DNA of 64,000 nt from Pseudomonas gingeri (GCF_013386165.1 NZ_JACAOS010000017.1:62001-126000); one strand, 5' to 3'. Numbered from the stretch's first letter, positions 16,742-25,866 are shown. Notes: generated from the sequence alone by a model not told the origin. Numbers and translations: made by a program.

Positions 16742-16874
16742 GGCGGCAAACTTCTGGACAGTCGAGGACGGGAATAAAAAACCGGCGCGAACGGCAATGC
16801 AGCCGCCCTCGCACCGGGAGAGGGATCGTACTTAAGTCAGGGCAGTCACAACAACGACGAGCGGGCTCAAACGC

Positions 16875-18179
16875 TCATTGGTGAGCTGGCGCTGGATTGA
16901 CATGTTTTGCAGTCTCCCGGGGAGTGTTGCCATAACGGAAAATATCGAGGCCTTCGGCGCTGATCTGTGGCTTCTTCTTCGCCATCAGGTCAGCCAGCAA
17001 GCGACCGGAGCCACAGGCCATGGTCCAGCCGAGCGTGCCGTGACCGGTGTTCAGGAACAGATTGCGGAATGAAGTGGCCCCCACGATCGGCGTGCCGTCG
17101 GGTGTGGTCGGGCGCAAACCGGTCCAGAAGCTGGCTTGCTCGAGGTCGCCGCCCTGAGGATAAAGATCGCCGACGATCATCTCCAGCGTTTCGCGTCGCT
17201 TCGGGTTCAGCGACAGGTCAAAACCGGCGATTTCCGCCATGCCACCCACTCGGATGCGGTTGTCGAAACGAGTGATCGCGACCTTGTAGGTTTCATCAAG
17301 AATCGTCGAGGTCGGGGCCATGGCCAGGTTGGTGATCGGCACGGTCAGCGAATAACCCTTGAGCGGGTAGACCGGCGCCTTGATCCCCAGCGGCTTGAGC
17401 AACTGCGGTGAATAACTGCCCAGCGCCAGCACGTAGCGGTCGGCGGTTTCCAGCTTGCCGTCGATCCACACACCATTGATACGGTCGCCCGCATGGTCGA
17501 GCCGCTGAATGTCCTGGCCGAAGCGGAACTCCACACCCAGTTTGACAGCCATTTCGGCCAGGCGGCTGGTGAACATCTGGCAGTCGCCGGTCTGGTCGTT
17601 CGGCAGGCGCAGGGCACCGGCGAGGATATCGGTGACGCTGGCCAGGGCCGGTTCGACCCGGGCAATGCCGTCGCGATCGAGCAGTTCGTAAGGTACGCCG
17701 GAGGCCTCGAGCACCGCGATGTCTTTCGCCGCGCCATCGAGTTGCGCCTGGGTGCGGAACAACTGTGTGGTCCCCAGGCTGCGCCCTTCATAGGCAATCC
17801 CGGTTTCGGCGCGCAATTCATCGAGGCAGTCGCGGCTGTACTCGGACAGGCGGACCATGCGCTCCTTGTTCACGGCATAACGGCTGGCGGTGCAGTTGCG
17901 CAGCATCTGCGCCATCCACAGGTACTGGTCGATATCAGCGGTGGCCTTGATCGCCAGCGGCGCATGGCGCTGCAGCAACCACTTGATGGCCTTGAGCGGC
18001 ACGCCCGGGGCGGCCCAGGGCGAGGCATAACCGGGCGAGACCTGGCCGGCGTTGGCGAAGCTGGTTTCCATGGCAGCGGCCGGCTGACGGTCGACCACCA
18101 CCACTTCGAAACCGGCCCGGGCCAGATAATAAGCACTGGTGGTACCAATGACGCCGCTACCCAATACCAGAACTCGCAT
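16875..18179 (-). CDS. dadA: D-amino acid dehydrogenase, small subunit
   Basis: DadA is a membrane-associated FAD enzyme that oxidises D-alanine to pyruvate and passes the electrons to the respiratory chain. The 434-residue product starts MRVLVLGSGVIGTTSAYYLA, an N-terminal GxGxxG dinucleotide-binding fold. It carries the DAO-family C-terminal region GLRPTTPDGTPIVG and GHGTLGWTMACGSG. ATG 18179 has GAGGAA eight bases upstream; the ATG five codons earlier is less likely. Divergent dadR encodes its expected alanine-responsive activator. Confidence 0.95.
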   Translation of the reverse strand: MRVLVLGSGVIGTTSAYYLARAGFEVVVVDRQPAAAMETSFANAGQVSPGYASPWAAPGVPLKAIKWLLQRHAPLAIKATADIDQYLWMAQMLRNCTASRYAVNKERMVRLSEYSRDCLDELRAETGIAYEGRSLGTTQLFRTQAQLDGAAKDIAVLEASGVPYELLDRDGIARVEPALASVTDILAGALRLPNDQTGDCQMFTSRLAEMAVKLGVEFRFGQDIQRLDHAGDRINGVWIDGKLETADRYVLALGSYSPQLLKPLGIKAPVYPLKGYSLTVPITNLAMAPTSTILDETYKVAITRFDNRIRVGGMAEIAGFDLSLNPKRRETLEMIVGDLYPQGGDLEQASFWTGLRPTTPDGTPIVGATSFRNLFLNTGHGTLGWTMACGSGRLLADLMAKKKPQISAEGLDIFRYGNTPRETAKHVNPAPAHQ

Positions 18180-18293
18180 GTGTCTATTCCTCAATCCGCG
18201 GCCAGGTGCCGGTGTTTAGTGTTCAGAGCCAAGATGCGCGCAGTGTAAAAAACAATAGCCAGTGCTTTTCACTATATAAGTGCCTATATTTGG

Positions 18294-18305
18294 CGAGAAT
18301 TCTCG
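18294..18305. promoter_or_regulatory. Perfect 12-base palindrome in the dadA-dadR intergenic region
   Basis: The sequence CGAGAATTCTCG is a perfect palindrome, and its flanks extend the symmetry (TGGCGAGAATTCTCGGCA). It sits 34 bases upstream of the dadR start and 115 bases upstream of dadA. An Lrp-family regulator encoded next door makes an Lrp operator a reasonable guess. No binding evidence can be drawn from sequence alone. Confidence 0.4.
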
Positions 18306-18338
18306 GCACTATCGCTTTTGACGGAGGGGCATTCCCTA

Positions 18339-18827
18339 ATGAGAACCAACCATCAGACCAAGCGCGAGCTGGACAAGATCGACCGCAATATCCTGCGCAT
18401 CCTGCAGGCCGACGGACGCATCTCATTCACCGAGCTGGGCGAAAAGGTCGGCCTGTCCACCACCCCCTGTACCGAACGGGTTCGCCGGCTCGAACGCGAA
18501 GGCATCATCATGGGCTACAACGCCCGGCTGAACCCACAGCACCTCAAAGGCAGCCTGCTGGTGTTCGTTGAGATCAGCCTGGACTACAAATCAGGCGACA
18601 CCTTCGAAGAATTCCGACGTGCCGTGCTGAAGTTGCCTCATGTGCTGGAATGCCACCTGGTCTCGGGGGATTTCGACTACCTGGTGAAAGCGCGGATTTC
18701 CGAGATGGCCTCCTACCGGAAATTGCTCGGCGACATCCTGCTCAAGCTGCCCCATGTGCGGGAATCCAAGAGCTATATCGTGATGGAGGAAGTGAAAGAG
18801 AGCCTGAACCTGCCGATTCCGGATTGA
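18339..18827 (+). CDS. dadR: Lrp/AsnC-family regulator of D-alanine catabolism
   Basis: This 162-residue DNA-binding protein activates dadAX in response to L-alanine in Pseudomonas. The N-terminal helix-turn-helix includes LDKIDRNILRILQADGRISFTELGEKVGL-type landmarks (residues about 11-40). The C-terminal RAM ligand-binding domain contains VLECHLVSGDFDYLVKA. ATG 18339 follows a GGAGG by 11 bases. It is divergent from dadA across 159 bases that hold AT-rich promoter-like sequence and a perfect palindrome. Its stop is two bases from the stop of the convergent cysteine-cluster gene. Confidence 0.93.
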   Translation: MRTNHQTKRELDKIDRNILRILQADGRISFTELGEKVGLSTTPCTERVRRLEREGIIMGYNARLNPQHLKGSLLVFVEISLDYKSGDTFEEFRRAVLKLPHVLECHLVSGDFDYLVKARISEMASYRKLLGDILLKLPHVRESKSYIVMEEVKESLNLPIPD

Positions 18828-18829
18828 AG

Positions 18830-19183
18830 CTAGACGAGTACCTGCCGGGTGGTGGCGATGTATTCGTGCACCTGTTGCTCGGCCCGTGGATGAATCATCT
18901 CCACGGGACGTCGGCCATTGGGGCAAGGCAGTGTCGGCGTTGTCCCGAACAAACGACAGATCAGCGGCCGCTCGTCGTATACCGTGCAGCCGTTCGGGCC
19001 CAGGTGTACACAGTTGAGCTCATTCAGCGCGGCTTCCTGCTCGGCGGCGGTCTTGCGCGGCAGGCGGGCCATCTCCTCGGAAGAAGTGGTTACCGGCCCG
19101 CAGCAGTCGTGACAGCCCGGCACACAGTCGAAAGACGGAATTTGCTGGCGCAGAAAGCGGATTTTCTGACTGTTGCAACTCAT
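18830..19183 (-). CDS. YkgJ-family cysteine-cluster protein
   Basis: This small protein of 117 residues has the Cys pattern of the YkgJ / zinc- or iron-chelating CxxCxxCC family. The motif FDCVPGCHDCCG is near the N-terminus. Later cysteines occur in LNCVHLGPNGCTVYD and ERPLICRLFGTTP. Metal binding, probably zinc or an iron-sulphur cluster, is inferred from the family. The frame is open 21 codons upstream, but MSCNSQKIRF at 19183 is the usual start. Its cellular role is unknown. Confidence 0.85.
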   Translation of the reverse strand: MSCNSQKIRFLRQQIPSFDCVPGCHDCCGPVTTSSEEMARLPRKTAAEQEAALNELNCVHLGPNGCTVYDERPLICRLFGTTPTLPCPNGRRPVEMIHPRAEQQVHEYIATTRQVLV

Positions 19184-19258
19184 CGAACGACGACCGGAAG
19201 AAGAATGAGCGTGGATTTTGCCTGAAAAGGCCGCTCCCGGCAGCAAACCTGCTCCGTG

Positions 19259-19504
19259 TCAGGAACGCCAGAACGGTTTCAAGCCTTCTTCCCGGGCCTG
19301 CTCCTCGGTCAATCCTATGTCGCGCAGCTCCTCGGAGGTGAGTGCAAGCAAGCTCTTGCGGGTACGCAGGCGATGCCAGAACAAGCCCATGAGACCGAAG
19401 GCCGGCGCGCAACGACGGGCGGAGGACGCCTTGATTGCCCGCTCGTACTCGATCACCAGTTCCTGACTGCGCAAAACCAGACGCACATCGCTCATGCCGT
19501 TCAT
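19259..19504 (-). CDS. DUF1127 domain protein (YjiS-like)
   Basis: This 81-residue basic protein has a typical DUF1127 C-terminus. It reads WHRLRTRKSLLALTSEELRDIGLT, followed by EEQAREEGLKPFW, about residues 43-79. Some members of this family in other proteobacteria act as small RNA-binding or metabolic regulators, but the function here is unknown. ATG 19504 is preceded by AAAGGAG at ten bases. The gene is divergent from the MocR-type regulator across 182 bases; in related strains this pairing is, as I recall, common. Confidence 0.85.
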   Translation of the reverse strand: MNGMSDVRLVLRSQELVIEYERAIKASSARRCAPAFGLMGLFWHRLRTRKSLLALTSEELRDIGLTEEQAREEGLKPFWRS

Positions 19505-19686
19505 TACCTATGCTCCTTTGTGACTCGATTGCCATGAGTACACAGGATGGGCGAACGGCCAAAACCATTACAGATTCAATCAATTTTTATTAATTCAATA
19601 CAGAACTCGCCAAAGCGCGACTGAATCCTGTATTTTTGCTCTATCTGTACCGGCCAATGCTTTCCAATACCCCCGAGGACTGTGCC

Positions 19687-21102
19687 ATGACCCTCTACGT
19701 CAACCTCGCCGAACTGCTTGGAACCCGCATAGAACAAGGTTTCTATCGTCCCGGTGATCGACTGCCTTCTGTACGGGCATTGAGTGTAGAGCACGGTGTC
19801 AGCCTGAGCACGGTGCAGCAGGCCTATCGCGTCCTGGAAGACAGCGGGCTGGCCCAGCCGAAGCCCAAGTCCGGCTATTTCGTGCCCGTGGGCCGCGAGC
19901 TGCCAGCGTTGCCCGTGGTTGGGCGCCCGGCGCAACGCCCTGTGGATATCTCGCAATGGGAGCAGGTGCTGGAACTGATCCGCGCCGTCCCGCGTGAAGA
20001 CACCGTACAGTTGGGCCGCGGCATGCCGGACATCGACAGCCCGACCCTGAAACCGCTGCTGCGCAGCCTGGCGCAGATCAGCCGCCGCCAGGACATGCCC
20101 GGCCTGTCCTACGACAATATCCACGGCAACCTCGGGCTGCGCGAACAAGTGGCGCGCCTGCTGCTCGACTCCGGCTGCCAGCTTGGCCCCAACGACCTGG
20201 TGATCACCACCGGCTGCCACGAGGCCCTGTCCACCAGCATCCGCTCCATCTGCGAGCCGGGGGACATCGTCGCGGTGGACTCCCCAAGCTTTCACGGCGC
20301 CATGCAGACCCTCAAGGGCCTGGGCATGAAGGCCCTGGAAATCCCCACCGACCCGATCACCGGCATCAGCCTCGACGCCCTCGAGTTGGCCCTGGAACAG
20401 TGGCCGATCAAAGCCATACAGTTGACCCCCAATTGCAACAACCCGCTGGGCTACATCATGCCGGAGTCGCGCAAACGGGCCCTGCTGACCCTGGCCCAGC
20501 GCTTCGACGTAGCGATTATCGAAGACGATGTGTATGGCGAACTGGCCTATACCTACCCCCGTCCGCGCACCATCAAGTCCTTCGATGAAGACGGCCGCGT
20601 GCTGCTGTGCAGCTCCTTCTCCAAGACCCTCGCCCCCGGCCTGCGCATCGGCTGGGTCGCGCCCGGTCGTTACCTCGAGCGGGTACTGCACATGAAGTAC
20701 ATCAGCACCGGCTCCACCGCGCCGCAACCGCAGCTGGCCATCGCCGACTTCCTGAAAAACGGCCACTTCGAGCCGCATCTGCGGCGCATGCGCAGCCAAT
20801 ACCAGCGCAACCGCGACCTGATGATCGACTGGATCAGCCGCTATTTCCCCGCCGGCACCCGCGCCAGTCGTCCCCAGGGCAGCTTCATGCTCTGGGTCGA
20901 GCTGCCCGAGGGCTTCGATGCCCTGCGCCTGAACCGGGCACTGCAGGACCAGGGCGTGCAGATCGCGGTCGGCAGCATCTTTTCCGCCTCGGGCAAATAC
21001 CGCAATTGCCTGCGCATGAACTACGCTGCCAAGCCAACCGCATTGATCGAAGAAGCCGTGCGCAAAGTCGGCGCGGCCGCGATCAAATTACTGGCGCATT
21101 GA
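19687..21102 (+). CDS. MocR-type transcription factor with aminotransferase domain
   Basis: This 471-residue regulator of the GntR/MocR family has two domains. An N-terminal winged helix (about residues 1-75, GDRLPSVRALSVEHGVSLSTVQQAYRVL-like) binds DNA. A fold-type I aminotransferase domain follows, with a PLP Lys in SSFSKTLAPGLRIGW. Such proteins bind PLP as effector and control PLP or amino-acid metabolism genes; the target here is unknown. ATG 19687 was chosen over an upstream in-frame TTG. The divergent DUF1127 gene is one possible target. Confidence 0.92.
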   Translation: MTLYVNLAELLGTRIEQGFYRPGDRLPSVRALSVEHGVSLSTVQQAYRVLEDSGLAQPKPKSGYFVPVGRELPALPVVGRPAQRPVDISQWEQVLELIRAVPREDTVQLGRGMPDIDSPTLKPLLRSLAQISRRQDMPGLSYDNIHGNLGLREQVARLLLDSGCQLGPNDLVITTGCHEALSTSIRSICEPGDIVAVDSPSFHGAMQTLKGLGMKALEIPTDPITGISLDALELALEQWPIKAIQLTPNCNNPLGYIMPESRKRALLTLAQRFDVAIIEDDVYGELAYTYPRPRTIKSFDEDGRVLLCSSFSKTLAPGLRIGWVAPGRYLERVLHMKYISTGSTAPQPQLAIADFLKNGHFEPHLRRMRSQYQRNRDLMIDWISRYFPAGTRASRPQGSFMLWVELPEGFDALRLNRALQDQGVQIAVGSIFSASGKYRNCLRMNYAAKPTALIEEAVRKVGAAAIKLLAH

Positions 21103-21162
21103 CCTTTACCCGCCAGACAGCGTCCATATACCGACACCTGCCATGACCCGGGGCGATGAACG

Positions 21163-22716
21163 TTGAAAGCCTGTTTGCTGCTCATTGCCCTGCTGCTGAG
21201 CGGATGCGCCTCCCTGGAGGTTCCACGGTTTCCCAGCCAAGCCCTGCCGGCGAGCGAGTCGGCCTTCGGCCGTTCGATCCAGGCCCAGGCCGCGCCCTGG
21301 CAGGGACGCTCGGGCTTTCGCCTGTTGCCCAACGGCAGTGAGGCGTTCAGGGCCCGGGCCGAATTGATCCGCGACGCCCAGGTCAGCCTCGACCTGCAGT
21401 ACTACATCGTCCATGACGGCCTGAGCACCCGCATGCTGGTGGACGAACTGCTCAAGGCTGCCGATCGCGGCGTACGGGTGCGCATCCTGCTGGACGACAC
21501 CGCCAGCGACGGGCTCGACGCGGTCATCGGCACGCTGGCCGCCCATCCGAATATCCATATCCGCCTGTTCAACCCGCTGAACCTGGGGCGCAGCACCGGA
21601 ACGACCCGTACCCTGGGCCGCCTGTTCAATCTGTCGCAACAACATCGGCGGATGCACAACAAGCTGTGGCTGGCCGACAACAGCGTGGCCATCGTCGGCG
21701 GACGCAATCTGGGGGACGAGTATTTCGGCGCTCAGCCGGACCTGAACTTCACCGATATCGACCTGCTCGGCTTCGGCCCCGTGGCCGAGCAGCTCGGGCA
21801 CAGCTTCGACCAATACTGGAACAGCGCCCTGAGCGTGCCCATCGGCGATTTCCTCTCCAACCCACCATCCACGACGGAACTGGCCAAGGCCCGGCAGCAG
21901 CTCAAGGATTCGCTGGGCAGCTATCGCCAGCACAATACCGCCCTGTACCTGAAGCTTCGGGCCTACAAGAGCGAACCGCGCATGGACCTCTGGCGCCGCG
22001 AGCTGATCTGGGCCTGGAGCCAGGCGCTGTGGGACGCACCGAGCAAGGTCCTGGCCAGGGGCGAGCCGGATCCGCAACTGCTGCTGACCACTCAACTGGC
22101 GCCGGAGCTGACCAGCGTCCATAGCGAACTGATGATGATTTCCGCCTACTTCGTGCCCGGCCAGCCAGGGCTGGTCTACCTGACCGGGCGCGCCGACGCC
22201 GGGGTCTCGGTCAGCCTGCTGACCAATTCGCTGGAAGCCACCGACGTGCCCGCCGTTCACGGTGGTTACGCGCCGTACCGCCAGGCATTGCTGGAGCACG
22301 GCGTGAAGCTTTTCGAACTGCGCCGCCAGCCCGGCAACCGTGGCGGCAGCGGGCCCCATCTGTTTCACAGTGCTGGCTACAATGGCTCGGACTCCAGCCT
22401 GCACAGCAAGGCGATGATTTTCGACCGACAGAAATCCTTTATTGGCTCGTTCAACCTCGACCCACGCTCGGTCTTGTGGAACACCGAAGTCGGCGTGCTG
22501 GTGGACAGCCCGGAGCTGGCGGAACACGTTCGCGCCCTGGCCTTGCGCGGCATGGCCCCGGCCCTGAGCTACCAGCCACGCCTGGAGCAGGGGCAGATTG
22601 TCTGGGTCACTGAAGATAACGGGCAGCTCCACGAACTGCACCGCGAGCCGGGTAACTGGTGGCGCCAGTTCAACGCCTGGTTCGCCAACCATATCGGGCT
22701 GGAGCGGATGCTCTGA
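21163..22716 (+). CDS. Phospholipase D / cardiolipin synthase-like lipoprotein
   Basis: This 517-residue protein of the phospholipase D superfamily has two HKD motifs: HRRMHNKLWLADNSV and LHSKAMIFDRQKS. Each carries the HxKx4D pattern followed by the G-S/G-x-N segment (VGGRNLGDEY, IGSFNLDPRS). The N-terminus is a lipoprotein signal with lipobox LLSGCA, so it is tethered to a membrane. This layout fits the ClsC-like family, which makes cardiolipin or exchanges phosphatidyl groups. The start is TTG 21163; an ATG seven bases upstream is in another frame. It follows the MocR gene by 60 bases. Confidence 0.88.
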   Translation: MKACLLLIALLLSGCASLEVPRFPSQALPASESAFGRSIQAQAAPWQGRSGFRLLPNGSEAFRARAELIRDAQVSLDLQYYIVHDGLSTRMLVDELLKAADRGVRVRILLDDTASDGLDAVIGTLAAHPNIHIRLFNPLNLGRSTGTTRTLGRLFNLSQQHRRMHNKLWLADNSVAIVGGRNLGDEYFGAQPDLNFTDIDLLGFGPVAEQLGHSFDQYWNSALSVPIGDFLSNPPSTTELAKARQQLKDSLGSYRQHNTALYLKLRAYKSEPRMDLWRRELIWAWSQALWDAPSKVLARGEPDPQLLLTTQLAPELTSVHSELMMISAYFVPGQPGLVYLTGRADAGVSVSLLTNSLEATDVPAVHGGYAPYRQALLEHGVKLFELRRQPGNRGGSGPHLFHSAGYNGSDSSLHSKAMIFDRQKSFIGSFNLDPRSVLWNTEVGVLVDSPELAEHVRALALRGMAPALSYQPRLEQGQIVWVTEDNGQLHELHREPGNWWRQFNAWFANHIGLERML

Positions 22717-22740
22717 GGCCTTCCAGGCATTCGCTGGATT

Positions 22741-22844
22741 TGTAGGAGCAACCGGTCGACGCTCGATTGCTCGCGATGACGACGCCACGAACGCCGCCGA
22801 AACGTCAGCCTGCCGGCTGATCGCGAGCAAGCTCGCTCCTACAG
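22741..22844. repeat. REP doublet (imperfect), overlapping the MFS gene
   Basis: The left arm (22741-22780, TGTAGGAGCAACC... to CTCGCGATG) is interrupted or degraded. The right arm (22819-22844) is an intact inverted copy ending GCTCCTACAG. Together they form a REPIN-like element of the GAGCGAGCTTGCTCGCGAT family. The right arm lies inside the coding end of the MFS transporter gene. Confidence 0.85.
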
Positions 22845-23971
22845 GTACCGAAGGCGTCCTGACGCAATACCAATACCAGCAACCCCATTGCCCCGGCCGC
22901 CATGAACAACGGCAAGGCTTGCCCGCTGATCCACTGGCTGCCCGCGCCGGCCACCAACGGCCCGATCAGGCAGCCGACGCCCCACAACTGCGCCACATGG
23001 GCGTTGGCCCGCACCAGCGCGTCGTCGCGATAACGCTCGCCGATCAGAATCAGCGACAAGGTGAACAGCCCGCCCGCGCTGGCACCGAACAGCACCCACA
23101 AAGGCCAGATCAGCAAGGTGTCGATCAACAGGGGCACCGCCAGGCTCGACAGCATCAGGGCCAGGGCACAACCGCTGAACAACGCGCGCCGGGACACGCG
23201 GTCGGCCAAGGCGCCAATGGGCAACTGCAGCAGGGCATCGCCCACCACCACCGTGCTGACCATCGCCAAGGCGATATCCGCCGTGAAACCCTGGCGCAGG
23301 CAATACACCGGCAGCAAGGTCAGAATCATCGCCTCGAAGGCAGCAAACAGCGAAATGGCCCAGGCAATGGCCGGCAAACCCCGACAGAAACCCAGCAAGT
23401 CCATCAGCGTGACGCGGCTGGACTCCGAGGTCGGCGCACCGCTACGCCCCAGCAACAGGAACGGTGCGGCCACCAGCAAACCCACGCCGACCCAGAAACC
23501 GTAGTCGCCCTCGGTGCCCACGGCGGCCAGCAGCAGCGGACCAGACAGTTGGCTCAGTGCATAAGTGCTGCCATACAGGGCCACCAGACGCCCGCGCCAC
23601 TGCTCGACCACCAGTTGATTGATCCAGCTTTCGCCGAGGATAAAGACAATGGTCAGGATCACCCCGATCATCAGGCGCAGCACCAGCCACACCGGATAGC
23701 TGGGCAGCAGCGCCAGCAAACCGATGGACAAGGCCCCGGCCCACAGGCAGAGGGCCATAAGCCTGGCGGTGCCGAAGCGCGAGGCCAGGTGACTGGAGAC
23801 ACTGGCCCCGAGCAGAACCCCGATGGCCGGCATCGCCGCCATCACACCAATGGCGAAGGCGCCATAACCCCAGCTTTCCAGCCGCAGGGACACCAACGGC
23901 ATGCTCACGCCCAGTGCCAAGCCGACACTGAGTACCGAAGCCAGCACGGCGAAATAAGTCGCCCAACGCAT
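22805..23971 (-). CDS. MFS transporter with a REP-encoded C-terminus
   Basis: This inner-membrane transporter of the major facilitator superfamily has 388 residues and about 12 hydrophobic segments. The family loop motif is seen in GALADRVSRRALFSG. A membrane-entry segment begins MRWATYFAVLASVLSVGLAL. It is related to sugar and drug-efflux MFS proteins (the YcaD-like group); the substrate is unknown. The last residues, CRSELARD followed by QPAG, are encoded by the inverted REP arm at 22819-22844. The true ancestral stop was therefore probably lost when the REP inserted or expanded. A 14-base hairpin and another REP doublet lie upstream. Confidence 0.88.
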   Translation of the reverse strand: MRWATYFAVLASVLSVGLALGVSMPLVSLRLESWGYGAFAIGVMAAMPAIGVLLGASVSSHLASRFGTARLMALCLWAGALSIGLLALLPSYPVWLVLRLMIGVILTIVFILGESWINQLVVEQWRGRLVALYGSTYALSQLSGPLLLAAVGTEGDYGFWVGVGLLVAAPFLLLGRSGAPTSESSRVTLMDLLGFCRGLPAIAWAISLFAAFEAMILTLLPVYCLRQGFTADIALAMVSTVVVGDALLQLPIGALADRVSRRALFSGCALALMLSSLAVPLLIDTLLIWPLWVLFGASAGGLFTLSLILIGERYRDDALVRANAHVAQLWGVGCLIGPLVAGAGSQWISGQALPLFMAAGAMGLLVLVLRQDAFGTCRSELARDQPAG

Positions 23972-24006
23972 GTTCCACGCTCCTGTGGATAATTTTTCTT
24001 CAAGAC

Positions 24007-24045
24007 AACACAGCCGGACTTCCTGGCGGAGAGTCCGGCTGTGTT
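24007..24045. terminator. Strong hairpin downstream of the aldehyde dehydrogenase gene
   Basis: A perfect 14-base stem (AACACAGCCGGACT paired with AGTCCGGCTGTGTT) has an 11-base loop. There is no clean T run in either direction, so its role as a terminator for the minus-strand gene at 24204 is only probable. Confidence 0.5.
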
Positions 24046-24086
24046 ATGGGGGCTGCCCAGTCATGTACCAGGCAAAACACGATCAT

Positions 24087-24171
24087 TGTGGGAGCCGGCT
24101 TGCCGGCGATGGCGGTCGGAAGATCGATGCCTGGCCCAAGGGCCTCATCGCCGGCAAGCCAGCTCCTACAG
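24087..24171. repeat. REP doublet, GCCGGC family
   Basis: Two inverted copies of the TGTGGGAGCCGGCTTGCCGG type flank a short spacer, between the aldehyde dehydrogenase stop and the MFS start. This belongs to the GCCGGC-core subfamily, unlike the doublet at 22741. Confidence 0.88.
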
Positions 24172-24203
24172 GTTTCGCGGCGCCCTCGGGATCGAAGACG
24201 GCT

Positions 24204-25697
24204 TTACAGCTTGATCCAGGTCGCCTTCAGCTCGGTGTACTTGTCGAACGCATGCAGCGACTTGTCGCGGCCGTTGCCCGATTGCTTGAAACCACCGAAC
24301 GGCGCGGTCATGTCGCCGCCATCGTACTGGTTCACCCACACGCTGCCGGCCCGCAGGGCTTTGGCGGTCAGGTGCGCCTTGGAGATGTTCGCGGTCCAGA
24401 CCGCCGCCGCCAGGCCATACGGCGTGTCGTTGGCAATGCTGATCGCCTCTTCCACGCTATCGAAGGCAATCACCGACAGCACTGGGCCGAAGATTTCTTC
24501 CTGGGCGATCTTCATCGCGTTGCTCACACCATCAAAAATGGTCGGCTCGACGTAGGTCCCACCGGTTTCCTGCAGGGTCCGCTTGCCACCGGCCACCAGC
24601 TTGGCGCCATCGGCATGGCCCGACTCGATGTACGACAGCACGGTGTTCATCTGCTGGGTATCCACCAGGGCACCGACATTGGTCGCCGGGTCCAGCGGGT
24701 TGCCCGGCTTCCAGGTCTTCAGCGCTTCAATCACCAACGGCAGGAAGCGATCCTTGATCGAACGTTCCACCAGCAGGCGCGAACCGGCGGTGCAGACTTC
24801 ACCCTGGTTGAAGGCAATGGCGCTGGCAGCGGATTCGGCGGCGGCCTGGAGGTCCGGGGCATCGGCAAAGACGATGTTCGGGCTCTTGCCACCGGCTTCG
24901 AGCCAGACGCGCTTCATGTTGGACTCGCCGGAGTAGATCAACAGTTGCTTGGCGATCTTGGTCGAACCGGTGAACACCAGGGTATCGACGTCCATGTGCA
25001 GGGCCAGGGCCTTGCCGACGGTGTGACCATAACCCGGCAGCACGTTCAGCACGCCCGCCGGAATACCGGCTTCAACCGCCAGGGCGGCGATGCGGATCGC
25101 GGTCAGCGGAGATTTTTCCGAAGGTTTGAGAATCACCGAGTTACCCGTGGACAACGCCGGCCCGAGCTTCCAGCAAGCCATCATCAACGGGAAGTTCCAC
25201 GGCACGATGGCCGCCACCACGCCCACCGGCTCGCGGGTCACCAGACCCAGCTGATCGTGGGGAGTGGCGGCCACTTCGTCATAGATCTTGTCGATGGCCT
25301 CGCCGCTCCAGCTCAGGGCCTGGGCCGCGCCGGGAACGTCGATGTGCAGGGAGTCACTGATCGGCTTGCCCATGTCGAGGGTTTCCAGCAGGGCCAGCTC
25401 CTCGGCGTTGACCTTCAGCAACGCGGCGAAACGAATCATCGCAGACTTGCGCTTGGCCGGGGCCAGGCGCGACCAGACACCGGAATTGAACGTCGCGCGG
25501 GCACTCTCCACAGCGCGCTGGGCATCTGCCACATCACAGCTGGCAACGCTGGTCAGCAGGCGGCCATCAACCGGGCTGATGCACTCGAACGTCTCATTCG
25601 AGACCGCGGCGGTGTATTCGCCATTGATGTAGGCACGGCCTTCAATCTTCAGCTCGCGGGCACGTTGTTCCCAGTCAGCACGAGTCAGGGTGATCAT
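24204..25697 (-). CDS. kauB: Gamma-aminobutyraldehyde-type aldehyde dehydrogenase (polyamine catabolism)
   Basis: This NAD(P)-dependent aldehyde dehydrogenase of 497 residues oxidises the aminoaldehydes formed during putrescine, agmatine and polyamine breakdown. The catalytic Cys is in FNQGEVCTAGSR and the general-base Glu in LEAGGKSPNIV. The cofactor-binding region shows IVPWNFPL and VFTGSTKIAK. Gene names used for it in Pseudomonas are kauB and pauC. ATG 25697 has GAGGAGG eight bases before it; the frame is open 18 codons upstream. It is divergent from a cupin gene. Regulation by PauR is likely from family knowledge. Confidence 0.9.
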   Translation of the reverse strand: MITLTRADWEQRARELKIEGRAYINGEYTAAVSNETFECISPVDGRLLTSVASCDVADAQRAVESARATFNSGVWSRLAPAKRKSAMIRFAALLKVNAEELALLETLDMGKPISDSLHIDVPGAAQALSWSGEAIDKIYDEVAATPHDQLGLVTREPVGVVAAIVPWNFPLMMACWKLGPALSTGNSVILKPSEKSPLTAIRIAALAVEAGIPAGVLNVLPGYGHTVGKALALHMDVDTLVFTGSTKIAKQLLIYSGESNMKRVWLEAGGKSPNIVFADAPDLQAAAESAASAIAFNQGEVCTAGSRLLVERSIKDRFLPLVIEALKTWKPGNPLDPATNVGALVDTQQMNTVLSYIESGHADGAKLVAGGKRTLQETGGTYVEPTIFDGVSNAMKIAQEEIFGPVLSVIAFDSVEEAISIANDTPYGLAAAVWTANISKAHLTAKALRAGSVWVNQYDGGDMTAPFGGFKQSGNGRDKSLHAFDKYTELKATWIKL

Positions 25698-25866
25698 TCG
25701 AGTGTCCTCCTCTTGTTGAAATACTGGAGCCGTGCGCTCTTGCGCCAGCACCGTTCAGAATCCTGTCCAATGGACGCCGATTAGGGCCCATGGCACCCAC
25801 CACCCTAAACCAGCGGCACCTGATGTTTCAATATATTTGACATAAGCTCGCCAAACAGCGTTGCCA

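Noticed and set aside
22598..23992. A 464-codon plus-strand frame opposite the MFS transporter
   Set aside because: Gln/Arg/His-rich composition; the minus strand has membrane segments of a transporter.
23970..25784. A 604-codon plus-strand open frame opposite kauB
   Set aside because: The opposite strand carries the aldehyde dehydrogenase with catalytic Cys and Glu motifs. The plus frame also runs through a REP doublet.
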